Positions 26,153-34,788 of a stretch of 64,000 nucleotides of DNA are shown in pieces. The DNA comes from JANQSS01 sp965249735 (GTDB lineage: Bacteria > Bacteroidota > Bacteroidia > Chitinophagales > Saprospiraceae), in the NCBI GenBank assembly GCA_965249735.1, contig CBDFMS010000025.1, forward strand, positions 496,001 through 560,000. The letters are read 5' to 3'. A program made the translations under genes and the position numbers. The notes below the pieces were generated by a model. That model was not told where the DNA came from. It made no database searches and was given only the letters and a program-made list of their open reading frames with translations. How positions within the stretch are numbered: position 1 is the first letter of the stretch; every line of letters begins with the position of its first letter.

Positions 26153-27253
26153 CTAGATCACAAACTTCCCTTTTTCATAAATCAATTCCCCATCTGCAAA
26201 TATTTCCCCGTCCTTGGTCATGTCGGTAATCATATCCCAATGTATGACGGATTCATTTTGACCACCGGTATGTTTATATGATTGTCCAATGGCAAGGTGA
26301 ACCGTACCCCCTATTTTTTCATCAAAGAGAATATTTTTCGTCATGCGATTGATATGGTAATTTGTTCCAATAGCTGCTTCTCCAAAGCGTCTTGTTCCTT
26401 TCATTTGAAAGATCTTGTCAAGAAAGCCTTTTCCTTTTTCGGCGTCCCATTTTTCGATATGACCATCTTTGACCCAGAGGGTCACGCCTTCTACTTCTTC
26501 ACCCATATAGATAGAAGGGTAGGAGTAATATACTTTTCCATTGACAGAATCCTCGACAGGACCCGTGAAAACTTCACCTGAAGGCATATTGGTCCGGCCA
26601 TCGGAATTGATCCAGGTGCGGCCTTTGACAGAAAAGGTAAGGTCGATGTTGCTGCCTTTGTATTGTACAGTTTCACTGGCATTCAGTCGGTCGACATAGC
26701 GCTGTTGTTCAGTGCGTACATTTCTCCAGGCCATGATAGGATCGTTTTGATCCAATTTACATGCGCGATACACAAATTCCCGATAGTCATCTATGGTCAT
26801 TCCGGCATATTGTGCTGATGCTTGCGTCGGGTATAAGCACAGGGAGCGCTTCATATCTTCAGTGGCAATACGCGTATTATAAATATTTAATAATTCACGG
26901 ACGGCTTCTTTGCGCATTTTTAGTTTTTGTGTATTGAGACCGTGATTATCGCGTAAGTTGGTAGGAGCCATGATGACCAGATAGGCATCAAAATTGCGCA
27001 ATGCATTTTCATAGGATGTGGAAATATGATTTAATTGTTCTGCATTTGCATGCTTCATCCAGATGGCTTGCTTACCGGCAATAGTCAAATCATATTCTAC
27101 AATAACCCCTCGAATCATTGCTTCGCGATATATTTCGATCAATAACGACTCGGCAGCCGTCGTGGTTTTAATGTAAAGTGTTTCTCCTTTTTTTATTGAC
27201 AGGCAATAATCGAGCAAGAGCTGCGCATATTTATTTTCAATCGATTGTAGCAT
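26153..27253 (-). CDS. M29-family aminopeptidase
   Basis: A 366-residue cytoplasmic metallo-aminopeptidase of family M29 (thermophilic aminopeptidase T/AmpS type), which releases N-terminal residues from peptides. The family's metal ligands are recognisable in order: Glu in PSGEVFTGPVEDSVNG, Glu in RRFGEAAIGTN, His in GTVHLAIGQSY, Tyr in the same segment, and His-x-Asp in VIHWDMITDM. The N-terminal alpha/beta half holds YAQLLLDYCLSIKKGETLYIK. Length is slightly below the ~410 typical of AmpS. It starts at ATG 27253; no neighbour shares its strand closely except the MBL gene downstream. Confidence 0.88.
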   Translation of the reverse strand: MLQSIENKYAQLLLDYCLSIKKGETLYIKTTTAAESLLIEIYREAMIRGVIVEYDLTIAGKQAIWMKHANAEQLNHISTSYENALRNFDAYLVIMAPTNLRDNHGLNTQKLKMRKEAVRELLNIYNTRIATEDMKRSLCLYPTQASAQYAGMTIDDYREFVYRACKLDQNDPIMAWRNVRTEQQRYVDRLNASETVQYKGSNIDLTFSVKGRTWINSDGRTNMPSGEVFTGPVEDSVNGKVYYSYPSIYMGEEVEGVTLWVKDGHIEKWDAEKGKGFLDKIFQMKGTRRFGEAAIGTNYHINRMTKNILFDEKIGGTVHLAIGQSYKHTGGQNESVIHWDMITDMTKDGEIFADGELIYEKGKFVI

Positions 27254-27361
27254 GATGAATTATTTTTTTCGATTTGATTTTTATTTCAATGTTTAGTCCT
27301 GTTTTCAGAAAAACACGAACTAATTACCCTCAATAAAATGCTTAATACGTCGTACTATGCT

Positions 27362-28582
27362 TTAATAATACCTCTTCGTCCGATAAGGATAGCGTTCTTC
27401 ATAGAGTCGCGCGACATGTTGTTTTAGAGCAAATCTAAAATCACTGAAGTTCTCCTTGTTTTTTGCAGAAATAAAAATGGAATCCGAGCCAAACCTGGAT
27501 TTTAGTTTATCCACCAATTCAGTTTCCAATTCACGTTTTATTTGTGCATCGAGGTATTCATCAAAATATTTATTACGGTATACGTCCATTTTATTGAATA
27601 CCATGATCGTTAGTTTCTCGGCTGCACCGAGATCAGCTAACGTCTCTTGTACCGTATTGATTTGATCCTCATAATGTTCGTGTGAGATGTCAACCACATG
27701 TAATAGTAAATCACTCTCACGTGCTTCGTCTAATGTCGATTTAAAACTTTCGATCAAGTGGTGAGGTAGTTTACGGATAAATCCTACGGTATCGGACAAT
27801 AAAAATGGCGTGGCATCAAGGACCACCTTTCGAACCGTTGTATCCAGCGTTGCAAACAATTTATTTTCGGCAAATACGTCGGATTTGCTTAAGGCATTCA
27901 TGATCGTGGATTTACCCACATTCGTATATCCGACCAATGAAATGCGAATGAGCTCTCCGCGTTGTTTGCGCCTGGTTGTATTTTGTTTATCAATTTTCTC
28001 GAGTTTCTCCTTGAGTACTGAGATTTTTTGACGGATGATCCGACGGTCAGTTTCAATTTCTTTTTCCCCGGGTCCACGCATCCCAATACCACCGCGCTGA
28101 CGTTCGAGGTGCGTCCATAAACCACGCAACCGTGGAAGAAGGTATTGCAATTGAGCCAACTCCACTTGCGCTTTAGCTTGTGCAGTTTGTGCCCGCGAAG
28201 CAAAAATATCGAGGATGAGGGAAGAACGATCGATGATTTTTCGTTTGAGTTCCTTTTCGATATTCTGCTGTTGCATGGGGCTCAGGTCATCGTCAAATAT
28301 GACCATATCGATGTCGTGCTCCTCAATATAGACGCCGATTTCTTTTAGTTTACCACTACCAACAAAGAACCTTCGATCAGGGTGTTGAAGTTTTTGAGTG
28401 AACTGTTTAACTGATTTTGCCCCCGCTGTAAGGGCTAAAAACTCTAGTTCACTGAGGTATTCCTGCACATCAGTGGTATTGATTTGCGGGGTTTGGATGC
28501 CAACGAGAATGGCATTTTCGGATTTTTTGATGACACCCTGGGCTCCTTTGTCACCCAGATTCCAATTATGATTTTCCTGCAT
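27362..28582 (-). CDS. hflX: Ribosome-associated GTPase HflX
   Basis: A 406-residue translation GTPase that splits stalled or hibernating ribosomes. The N-terminal HflX domain has AKSVKQFTQKLQHPDRRFFVGSGKLKEI and LILDIFASRAQTAQAKAQVELAQL, followed by a GMRGPGEKEIETDRR motif and a coiled coil. The G domain has G1 VGYTNVGKST (about residue 217), G3 DTVGFIRKLPHHL, G4 FNKMD and G5 SAKN. The C-terminal extension is short, as in other Bacteroidota. It follows the DUF4292 gene with only a few bases between (start 28582, upstream gene stop 28586), so the two are probably co-transcribed. Confidence 0.95.
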   Translation of the reverse strand: MQENHNWNLGDKGAQGVIKKSENAILVGIQTPQINTTDVQEYLSELEFLALTAGAKSVKQFTQKLQHPDRRFFVGSGKLKEIGVYIEEHDIDMVIFDDDLSPMQQQNIEKELKRKIIDRSSLILDIFASRAQTAQAKAQVELAQLQYLLPRLRGLWTHLERQRGGIGMRGPGEKEIETDRRIIRQKISVLKEKLEKIDKQNTTRRKQRGELIRISLVGYTNVGKSTIMNALSKSDVFAENKLFATLDTTVRKVVLDATPFLLSDTVGFIRKLPHHLIESFKSTLDEARESDLLLHVVDISHEHYEDQINTVQETLADLGAAEKLTIMVFNKMDVYRNKYFDEYLDAQIKRELETELVDKLKSRFGSDSIFISAKNKENFSDFRFALKQHVARLYEERYPYRTKRYY

Positions 28583-28585
28583 AAA

Positions 28586-29350
28586 TTACATTAGTCTTCT
28601 AGAATAGTGCGAAGGTATTGTAAAGGTAGGTAAGGACGTCGAATTGAATTTAGGATTTTTGTAAGCAAGCTTGATGTGGATCTCGTTGTCTTCTATATTT
28701 TCCGTCCGCAATTCACGCTCGATGACAACTTTATTTTTCCTGGCGGACTGATATGTCATCAAAATGCCACGATCGCTGATATCTTCATAGTAGGCCTGCC
28801 GTATATGATTGCTGCCTTCTTCAATCCACATGATCAGTTCGATGTCATTGTAGACCGAAGGCACCTCAACCCGATGAGTACCACCTTCAATTGTTGTTTT
28901 GTGATTTTTCTTGTAGGATGACACTTGGGGAATTCCAGTAAGTAGCTCTTCGACAAGGTTGAAGTCACCCTTTACTTCGTATTCCTGTTCTAAGACAGAA
29001 ATTGGTTCCTTGATATATTCTTTTTCCCAACGATTCAGTACAAAAAATGAATCCTTCGTAATGAGTACGCGTCCGATTTCAAATCCTAATTTTCGAACTA
29101 AAATAAATACACCTTTATCGCGTACATGACGAATGAGTCCATTGACCCGGTACGAAGACCCATCGATGTGAGCATGGAGTCGTATATCACTGGCCATAGA
29201 TGAATAATCAGGATATTGTTTGTCGAGATCAGACAATAAATATTTATAGGAAAGAGCGTCCTCAGCTACTTTACTGTCAGCTACCTTTTTCTTTGTTGAA
29301 CAAGAAATGGTCAACATCCCAATAAAAAGAAATACAATACCTATTCTCAT
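28586..29350 (-). CDS. DUF4292 lipoprotein
   Basis: A 254-residue lipoprotein; the ATG at 29350 starts a signal peptide with lipobox (MRIGIVFLFIGMLTISC). The mature part fits DUF4292, a LolA/LolB-like beta-sheet fold of Bacteroidota: DIRLHAHIDGSSYRVNGLIRHVRDKGVFILVRKLGFEIGRVLITKDSFFVLNRWEKEY, then alternating strands (VEVPSVYNDIELIMWIEE). A role in outer-membrane lipoprotein handling has been suggested for the fold, but the family is not characterised. An earlier start at 29386 would overlap the TPR gene's stop. It lies in the conserved order TPR protein, DUF4292, (here) hflX. Confidence 0.8.
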   Translation of the reverse strand: MRIGIVFLFIGMLTISCSTKKKVADSKVAEDALSYKYLLSDLDKQYPDYSSMASDIRLHAHIDGSSYRVNGLIRHVRDKGVFILVRKLGFEIGRVLITKDSFFVLNRWEKEYIKEPISVLEQEYEVKGDFNLVEELLTGIPQVSSYKKNHKTTIEGGTHRVEVPSVYNDIELIMWIEEGSNHIRQAYYEDISDRGILMTYQSARKNKVVIERELRTENIEDNEIHIKLAYKNPKFNSTSLPTFTIPSHYSRRLM

Positions 29351-29386
29351 ATAATTATCTGTGTCCTTTCGATTATTTAAAAACAA

Positions 29387-30703
29387 TTATTGCCCTTTTA
29401 GTTTTTCAATTCGAAGAGCTAATCTATCAATCTCAATGGCTAGTCGGGCATTTTTCCCACTGATGATTCGTGCTCGTTTGATAAGTGAGTTTGCTGTGTC
29501 AAAATCATTTTCAAGCGCAACGCTGTAGGCATAGAAGGCATACGGCAAGGATTTATTAGGATAGATGTCCATGGCCTCTTCCGCATAAGTTTTCAGTCGC
29601 TTTTGATCGTCCATGTCGGTCAAGACATAGAGCAGTTGCTCCCAAACCATATAATTCCCATCATTGAATTTGATGGACTTCATGTATTGGGTTACTGATT
29701 CAGTTAATTTATTTTGAAGCGAATATATATCACCCAATAGAGCCAATGTTTTATCGCTTTCACCATGTTGCTCAATGATGGTATTAGCGTAGGTTTCTAT
29801 CTGTTCGATTGGAATTGTTGATGTCCCTGTTTGAAAATCAGATAGCGCCGGGATGAGCAATAATATTTTATCATCTAAACTATTTTCTGAATTGTTGATG
29901 AATGATGTTAGTTCATGACCATGTTCTACGTTATTGGAATTTAGTTTTAGCAAGGCGCTTTTTGCCTGGGAATTGTCTGGATCCAATTCTAGTAATTTTT
30001 CATAATATCCAATCGCTTTTTTATTGTCTCCGTTATTATAAGAATAACTTGCGGCGATCAATATCATTCGTTGGTCCTGTGGGTAATTTTGTATGTAGGC
30101 TTCTAATTCCGATGTAGCTGCTTTGATGTCGCCCATTTCATCAAAGATCAAATGCTTTTGACGGGTTGTTTCAAAATTCCTTCCTGCTTTTTTTTCCAGA
30201 GCGGTTAGGGTCTTCAATGCACCTAATGGATCATTGTTGCGCAATTGATGGAAGGCTATATTTTCGAGGTAGTAATGTTTTTTGGGAAAGAGCTGCGAAA
30301 GTGCAGAATAGGCGGCGATGACGTCTTCTTCCAGTTCCATTTCCTCTGCCAGGTTTGCCTGATATTGCCAATACCATTCATTGTCCGATTCCAGTTCGAT
30401 GGCGGTCTTGATTTCTTCCAATGCCTTTTGCATTTCACCGATTTCCTGATAGACGCGTCCCATTTCATAGTGGAATACCGCCTTGTTTCCGTATTCTTTG
30501 AGAAGTTGGTTGAGTTTAGATTCGGCGTCATCATAGTTTCCCATGAGTCGCTCACGATTCGCCTCAATGAATAGGTTCTCCTCATTCACAGCAGATTGTT
30601 CAACGCGTACATCAGGCAGTTTTTGGGCTTGAGTGGTCATCGTAACAGCAATTAGTAAGCTGATACTGAGTATTTTATATTTGAATATAGTAATAATCGT
30701 CAA
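29387..30703 (-). CDS. TPR-repeat exported protein
   Basis: A roughly 438-residue protein of tandem tetratricopeptide repeats (for example NYDDAESKLNQLLKEYGNKAVFHYEMGRVYQEIGEMQKALEEIKTAIEL and DNKKAIGYYEKLLELDPDNSQAKSAL) after a signal peptide (FKYKILSISLLIAVTMTTQAQ). The start is uncertain: TTG at 30703 gives a tidy signal peptide, TTG at 30742 adds 13 residues, and the only ATG (30640) would cut the signal off. Bacteroidota genomes often have this gene directly before DUF4292, as here. It is probably a periplasmic scaffold protein with unknown partners. Confidence 0.8.
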   Translation of the reverse strand: MTIITIFKYKILSISLLIAVTMTTQAQKLPDVRVEQSAVNEENLFIEANRERLMGNYDDAESKLNQLLKEYGNKAVFHYEMGRVYQEIGEMQKALEEIKTAIELESDNEWYWQYQANLAEEMELEEDVIAAYSALSQLFPKKHYYLENIAFHQLRNNDPLGALKTLTALEKKAGRNFETTRQKHLIFDEMGDIKAATSELEAYIQNYPQDQRMILIAASYSYNNGDNKKAIGYYEKLLELDPDNSQAKSALLKLNSNNVEHGHELTSFINNSENSLDDKILLLIPALSDFQTGTSTIPIEQIETYANTIIEQHGESDKTLALLGDIYSLQNKLTESVTQYMKSIKFNDGNYMVWEQLLYVLTDMDDQKRLKTYAEEAMDIYPNKSLPYAFYAYSVALENDFDTANSLIKRARIISGKNARLAIEIDRLALRIEKLKGQ

Positions 30704-30742
30704 TGGTCTTGTTTTTGTTTCTATCGTGCTTTTGAGGCACAA

Positions 30743-31182
30743 ATCTCCTATACTAACGTCTTTGGCCTCATAAGAATTCTATTTACCTTTGTTTTCTATC
30801 AACGAATGAGAGGGCAGCGAATTTGAGTCTACCAAATTGACTTTGTTGGTTGAGTCTAATTCCGTTCATCCTTTATTCAATGTTAGTGTAATGAGCAGAT
30901 AATCAGATTCTTGTGTTTGATAATCTGGGTGCAGTACAGTATCAATCATTATTGAGGGGCAAAAATAGGAATTGCCCAAGGTCTTTTGAGCCATTCAGGT
31001 AATATCTTTCCAGCTTGCTGTTGTGCAACATTCAGGACCTTGAATGGCCCTCTGAGCACCAAGGCCGGGCCGATCTCATCATCTGTCATCTAAACAGAAA
31101 TGAAAATTTTTTGATCTGACTTGGGTATGTTTCGCAATCTGGTGACACTTATTTGTGTACGAACGTTTTCAAATACCTTACT
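30743..31182. other. Intergenic region between divergent genes
   Basis: About 440 bases between the TPR gene (minus) and the zinc-finger gene (plus). A 46-codon minus frame at 30949-31089 (MTDDEIGPALVLRGPF...) is the only coding hint and is not convincing. No terminator or RNA gene is recognised. Confidence 0.45.
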
Positions 31183-31551
31183 ATGCAAGCTGAGCGAACG
31201 TGTCTGACATGTGGAGAAGAACTCCGCGGTAGGTCGGATAAAAAATTCTGCGGCGATGATTGTCGAAATAATCACAATAATAAGCGCAACAGGGACAAAA
31301 ATAATTTAATGCGCAATGTCAATAAGACCTTGAGAAATAACCGTATTATTCTTGAGCGTTTTTATGCAAATGGCAAGACCAAGGTGCATTATAATAAATT
31401 GCGTGATTCTGGATTTAAATTCTCTTATTTCACTAACATTTATCAGACTCAATCAGGGAAATCCTATAATTTCTGCTACGAGCAGGGCATCCTGAATTTG
31501 GGAAATAATTATTATGTCATAGTGAAACGAAAAGAATTTGTGGACTTTTGA
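31183..31551 (+). CDS. Small zinc-ribbon protein
   Basis: A 122-residue soluble protein. The ATG at 31183 is chosen because the conserved part starts immediately (MQAERTCLTCGEELRGRSDKKFCGDDCRNNHNNK). Two CxxC/CxxxC pairs (CLTC and CGDDC) form a probable single zinc-binding treble-clef or ribbon, followed by a basic helix. The rest (ILERFYANGKTKVHYNKLRDSGFKFSYFTNIYQTQSGKSYNFCYEQG) is a conserved Bacteroidota domain of unknown role that always seems to accompany the finger. Nucleic-acid binding is plausible from the finger plus basic helix, but not shown. Composite repeat copy D begins six bases after its stop. Confidence 0.75.
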   Translation: MQAERTCLTCGEELRGRSDKKFCGDDCRNNHNNKRNRDKNNLMRNVNKTLRNNRIILERFYANGKTKVHYNKLRDSGFKFSYFTNIYQTQSGKSYNFCYEQGILNLGNNYYVIVKRKEFVDF

Positions 31552-31557
31552 GACTAT

Positions 31558-31705
31558 TCACTGTCCACTGCCCACTGCTTACCCGCCGAAGCTTTCTTGG
31601 TCGCAGGAGCTTTAGCGTAGGTGTCAACGAAGGAGGGCCCACGGCCTACTGCATACTGCATACTGCCCACTGCCCACTGTCCACTGCTTACTGCCTACTG
31701 CTTAC
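31558..31705. repeat. Composite intergenic repeat, copy D (full length)
   Basis: Seven-base tract (CTGTCCA CTGCCCA CTGC), then the core (about 31577-31642: TTACCCGCCGAAGC, CTTTCTTGGTCGCAGG, AGCTTTAGCGTAGG, GAAGGAGGGCCCAC), then a second tract of about nine 7-base units to 31705. The end of this second tract supplies the last codons (GKQ) and the stop codon of the methyltransferase gene on the minus strand. Confidence 0.85.
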
Positions 31706-32462
31706 CTTTCCGAGCAACAACAAATATAGAAGGAGATTTAAAGGGTATGGACGTTGTATCAGTATTAAAAATAGAATTAATTATCCAATTTTTGAATTTA
31801 CCATCCGGTAATACGTCCATAGGAGCAGTTATATATGCCATGTTGATAATTTCAAATCCGTGTTTTTCGAGCAATTTCCGAATTCTACTTTTTGTATAAA
31901 TACGGGCATGCGCCAACCGTTCATGAATGGGGCGGGGTAGCCATGAGAAAAATGGAACGCGGTTCCATGGAAGGAGTGGGAGCTTGGCACCATGAGTTTC
32001 AAAAACCCACCATTTATTTGGAACCGAGACGATTAAAATGCCGTCATCTTTTAGCGACTCATGAAAATACCGGACACCGTTTTCATCAGAAAGATGCTCA
32101 ATGACTTCGAAGCTGATAATTCGATCATATTGTTTTTCCACGTTCGCATGAACGATATCCTCGATCCTAAAAGAGCAGTTGTTTTTCTGATGTTTTTCTT
32201 TGTAGGCTTCAAAAACTTCCTGTTGTTCATCAGTAATGTCGATACCCTGACAGCTTTTCATTTTGTCGGCGAGCATAAACATGGTGGCACCTCCGCCACA
32301 ACCTACTTCCAATAGTTCCAGGTCTTTACCGGTGAATCCGGGAACTTGCTCGACGAGGCGTACACGTCGATGTACAATGCGATCATCAAAGTCTGCAGGG
32401 CGACCAAGATAATGGCCGTCTGGCTCAAAAAGCTGTTCCGGTACGCGTGCTTTGTAACTCAT
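31695..32462 (-). CDS. Class I SAM-dependent methyltransferase
   Basis: A 255-residue methyltransferase with the Rossmann SAM-binding site LLEVGCGGGATMFMLADKM (motif I), CQGIDIT (motif II) and RIISFEVIEHL (motif IV/post-I). It resembles UbiG/COQ3-like 'methyltransferase domain-containing' proteins that act on small molecules or lipid-linked sugars. The insert GAKLPLLPWNRVPFFSWLPRPIHERLAHARIYTKSRIRKLLEKHGFE is typical of enzymes linked to polysaccharide or lipid biosynthesis. The substrate is unknown. The C-terminal three residues and the stop codon lie inside repeat copy D, so the 3' end was probably modified by repeat growth or insertion. Confidence 0.88.
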   Translation of the reverse strand: MSYKARVPEQLFEPDGHYLGRPADFDDRIVHRRVRLVEQVPGFTGKDLELLEVGCGGGATMFMLADKMKSCQGIDITDEQQEVFEAYKEKHQKNNCSFRIEDIVHANVEKQYDRIISFEVIEHLSDENGVRYFHESLKDDGILIVSVPNKWWVFETHGAKLPLLPWNRVPFFSWLPRPIHERLAHARIYTKSRIRKLLEKHGFEIINMAYITAPMDVLPDGKFKNWIINSIFNTDTTSIPFKSPSIFVVARKGKQ

Positions 32463-32611
32463 TGCGGTGCAAATTTGGGGAAAAGATTTGGAAGATTGGC
32501 GGTAATGAAGTCTCAGTTGTATAACTAGATCAATACAAGAATCCGCGTTTCGAGGTGTTTAGAGAAAAAATGGACAGTCTACTTAAAAGTTGATTGGTCA
32601 TGGATATTAAA

Positions 32612-33172
32612 TTATACCTGCTTCTGCCATTTCGCTCGTACCTGCTCATACTCCTCCCTCACCATCTCCCACCGTTTCACTACCTGCTCCTTATTGATTG
32701 ACCCGGGAATCGTAGTATACTCTCTGATAAATGTAAATCCTAATTTCTCCATTGCACGATTTGGAGCCGGATTTAAGGCATATGGTTCACAGACTAATTT
32801 CTTCAGTTGAAGTCGGTAAAAAAATGCAGCTATTGACATACGTAATAATGAAAGTCCGTGTCCTTGTCGCCGATTTTCAGGATACCAGATATGTAAATGA
32901 AAATTTGCCTGATCACCAAATATGGTCGGATTTGTATTGCAATGACCGATGGCTTTGCCATCTATCTCCCAAATGACACAGAAGGCATTTTTTTCATTAA
33001 TTGGTAAATTAATTTGATTGGTTAAGCCTGCAGTAAAATCCTTGCGATCCGGCATTTTATTTAAGTCCACACCCATGCCTTCCAGATGCGCATCACTTGC
33101 GGTGAACCAATAATCCAAAATTTTTGGAAGATCGGTGAGCGTAAGTTCTCGAATAGATAGTTTACTTTCCAA
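32612..33172 (-). CDS. GNAT-family N-acetyltransferase
   Basis: A 186-residue RimJ/RimL-type acetyltransferase. SIRELTLTDLPKILDYWF is the usual first strand and helix; AFCVIWEIDGKAIGHCNTNP the paired central strands; LHIWYPENRRQGHGLSLLRMSI contains the acetyl-CoA pyrophosphate loop RRQGHG (R/Q-x-x-G-x-G/A); LVCEPYALNPAPNRAMEKLGFTFIREY is the C-terminal motif B. The start is TTG at 33172, since the next ATG would remove the first strand. The substrate cannot be predicted. The frameshifted M15-like gene ends 11 bases upstream on the same strand. Confidence 0.88.
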   Translation of the reverse strand: MESKLSIRELTLTDLPKILDYWFTASDAHLEGMGVDLNKMPDRKDFTAGLTNQINLPINEKNAFCVIWEIDGKAIGHCNTNPTIFGDQANFHLHIWYPENRRQGHGLSLLRMSIAAFFYRLQLKKLVCEPYALNPAPNRAMEKLGFTFIREYTTIPGSINKEQVVKRWEMVREEYEQVRAKWQKQV

Positions 33173-33183
33173 ATTGAAATAAT

Positions 33184-33832
33184 TTAAATCGATCCTCGTC
33201 TGTCATGACTCATCAAGGAAACATGTAAATGATCGGCCGTACCCACATGACGGAGTGTATTAAATCCCATGAGTCGAAAATATATCTGTACGGTTTTATT
33301 GAGCCATTCGGGTCTGCCTTTCGTGCGAATATCGAGGGCATGACTAAAGCCATCCGATTGTTTATAATGCAGAGAATGGTTGTTCGTTTTCAAGCCCATG
33401 CGTTTATAATCTTCCGGTTGCCGACTACCGTCCGTAATTAACAGATCGCGATCAACTAATATAAGGGGTTGAAACACTCATGCGTAAAATAGGGTGGAGC
33501 TCCCGATATTCTGACCGGATTTCCCTATGTTTCATGTTTTCTCCGGAGATATAAAACAGTCCATAGGCTGCAAATGCGAAGACAAGAAAACCCGCAGCAT
33601 AAGCACGTCTTTTAAATGCCATCCAATCTCCGACCTTGCCTGTTATTTTACTGTATAAGAAGGAAAAATAAATCAGCACGATCAGACTTGTTACTGACCC
33701 ACTGACAAGCAATGCCAACCACCCGTTCCAGGCATATTGTTCATGCATCCCGACTGCCACACGAATCAACAATATGAAAGGAAGGAGAAGCAAAAACAGG
33801 AGATAAAATATGCGTAGAATAAATTTGAGCAT
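33184..33832 (-). pseudogene. Frameshifted membrane-anchored M15-like peptidase gene
   Basis: Two overlapping minus-strand frames together look like one gene. The 5' frame (33832-33452) encodes 126 residues with three hydrophobic segments (FILRIFYLLFLLLLPFILLI; WLALLVSGSVTSLIVLIYFS; AAGFLVFAFAAYGLFYISGE), ends ...EYRELHPILRMSVST and is then terminated by TGA after four foreign residues. The 3' frame (about 33472-33184) continues LILVDRDLLITDGSRQPEDYKRMGLKTNNHSLHYKQSDGFSHALDIRTKG and ends near GTADHLHVSL. The SxHxxxxDGFSHALDI and DHLHV motifs fit a zinc D-Ala-D-Ala-type M15 peptidase. Removing one C from the CCCC run near 33463-33466 would join them as VST-LILVDRD. Either a recent mutation, a sequencing error in the run, or (less likely) programmed frameshifting. 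Confidence 0.65.
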
Positions 33833-34139
33833 TTTCTTATTCTATTTCTTATTGTTACCGAAGTAATAATATCTGTTCTTGTCAAATGAAGGTTGTCTCA
33901 TGTATCGTGCGTGTTGATTGAAAATTAATTTATAGAATAATAATGTGAATGAGCAATCTATTCGACAAGATAGTGAATCTGCTCGGCAGAAGAATGGTGA
34001 ATAGAAACCTTCCGGGATGTTAATAATTGTTGTATTGCACACGAATAAACATGCAATGATGAAAATGATGGATTAAAATTTTTGTAGAATCAATCGAATC
34101 ACTTAACCTTGGCTCGTGCAATCAACCACAATATCGAAT
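33833..34139. other. Divergent intergenic region before pdeM
   Basis: About 300 AT-rich bases. It holds the pdeM promoter candidate (34081-34111). A 66-codon minus frame at 33842-34042 is Cys/Phe-rich without family likeness and is not called. Confidence 0.45.
34081..34111 (+). promoter_or_regulatory. Probable promoter of pdeM
   Basis: TTTG at 34081-34084, 19 bases, then TAACCTTG at 34104-34111 (one mismatch to TAnnTTTG). The spacing is that of the Bacteroidota housekeeping promoter; it favours ATG 34140 over GTG 34116. Confidence 0.5.
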
Positions 34140-34784
34140 ATGTTGATCGAAGCCTATGGCGAACGACTGATAGCTGACGGCAAAGGAGCGCTTTATTGGA
34201 AACGGAAAAGGTGGCTGATCATAAGTGATTTACACTTGGGTAAGCGCATGCATTTTCGAAAAAAGGGAATGGCCATACCCGGTCAAATGGATGTTGCGGA
34301 TATTAATACGATACGAAAATTAATTACACAGTATAATCCTCTACGGGTTATTTTACTTGGAGATTTATTTCATAGCGATTATAATTCGGCATGGGAGCGA
34401 CTCGCACAGTTCACGCACGAATACAAAAAGAATCTATTTGTATTGGTTCGGGGTAACCATGACATATTGCCGGAGTGGCATTATGGTCGGTCAAGATTAG
34501 TATTGGTGGATGAACTAATTAAAGGGTGTTTTCATTTCACACACATACCGACGGAGAATCAAGCCTTGATCAATGTAAGTGGTCATGTCCATCCGGCAGT
34601 CAAACTATATGGCAAAGGACGACAAAGTGTAAGATTGCCCGCATTCTTTTTTCGAAAAAACTCAATCTTAATGCCTGCATTTGGCAGATTCACCGGATCA
34701 GTTTGCATCAAACCGAAAAAATCGGATGTTGTAATTGCTATGGTCGAAGGCCAATTGGTTGAAGTCAATCAGGAATTGACTTGA
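34140..34784 (+). CDS. pdeM: Ligase-associated metallophosphoesterase PdeM
   Basis: A 214-residue calcineurin-like phosphoesterase of the 'ligase-associated DNA damage response endonuclease PdeM' family. Metal-binding motifs in order: ISDLHLGKRMHFRKKG (D-x-H), VILLGDLFHSD (G-D), VRGNHDI (G-N-H-D), SGHVHP (G-H-x-H). The conserved HFRKxGxAIP stretch just after motif I distinguishes PdeM from other phosphoesterases. In many genomes it neighbours a DNA ligase, exonuclease and helicase set; none is present here, so it is an orphan copy or the partners are elsewhere. Start ATG 34140 is preferred (promoter at 34081-34111); GTG 34116 is the alternative. Confidence 0.88.
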   Translation: MLIEAYGERLIADGKGALYWKRKRWLIISDLHLGKRMHFRKKGMAIPGQMDVADINTIRKLITQYNPLRVILLGDLFHSDYNSAWERLAQFTHEYKKNLFVLVRGNHDILPEWHYGRSRLVLVDELIKGCFHFTHIPTENQALINVSGHVHPAVKLYGKGRQSVRLPAFFFRKNSILMPAFGRFTGSVCIKPKKSDVVIAMVEGQLVEVNQELT

Positions 34785-34788
34785 GTTG

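Noticed and set aside
30949..31089. 46-codon minus-strand frame (MTDDEIGPALVLRGPF...)
   Set aside because: Short, no family, no clear promoter; a chance open frame is as likely. Kept only as a note.
31548..31811. 87- and 92-codon plus-strand frames through repeat copy D
   Set aside because: They translate the 7-base tandem tract (repeated C/L/T/A/H/P residues) and the antisense end of the methyltransferase gene, so they are artefacts of the repeat.
33842..34042. 66-codon minus-strand frame in the intergenic region before pdeM
   Set aside because: Rich in Cys/Phe/Tyr with no family likeness or supportive signals.
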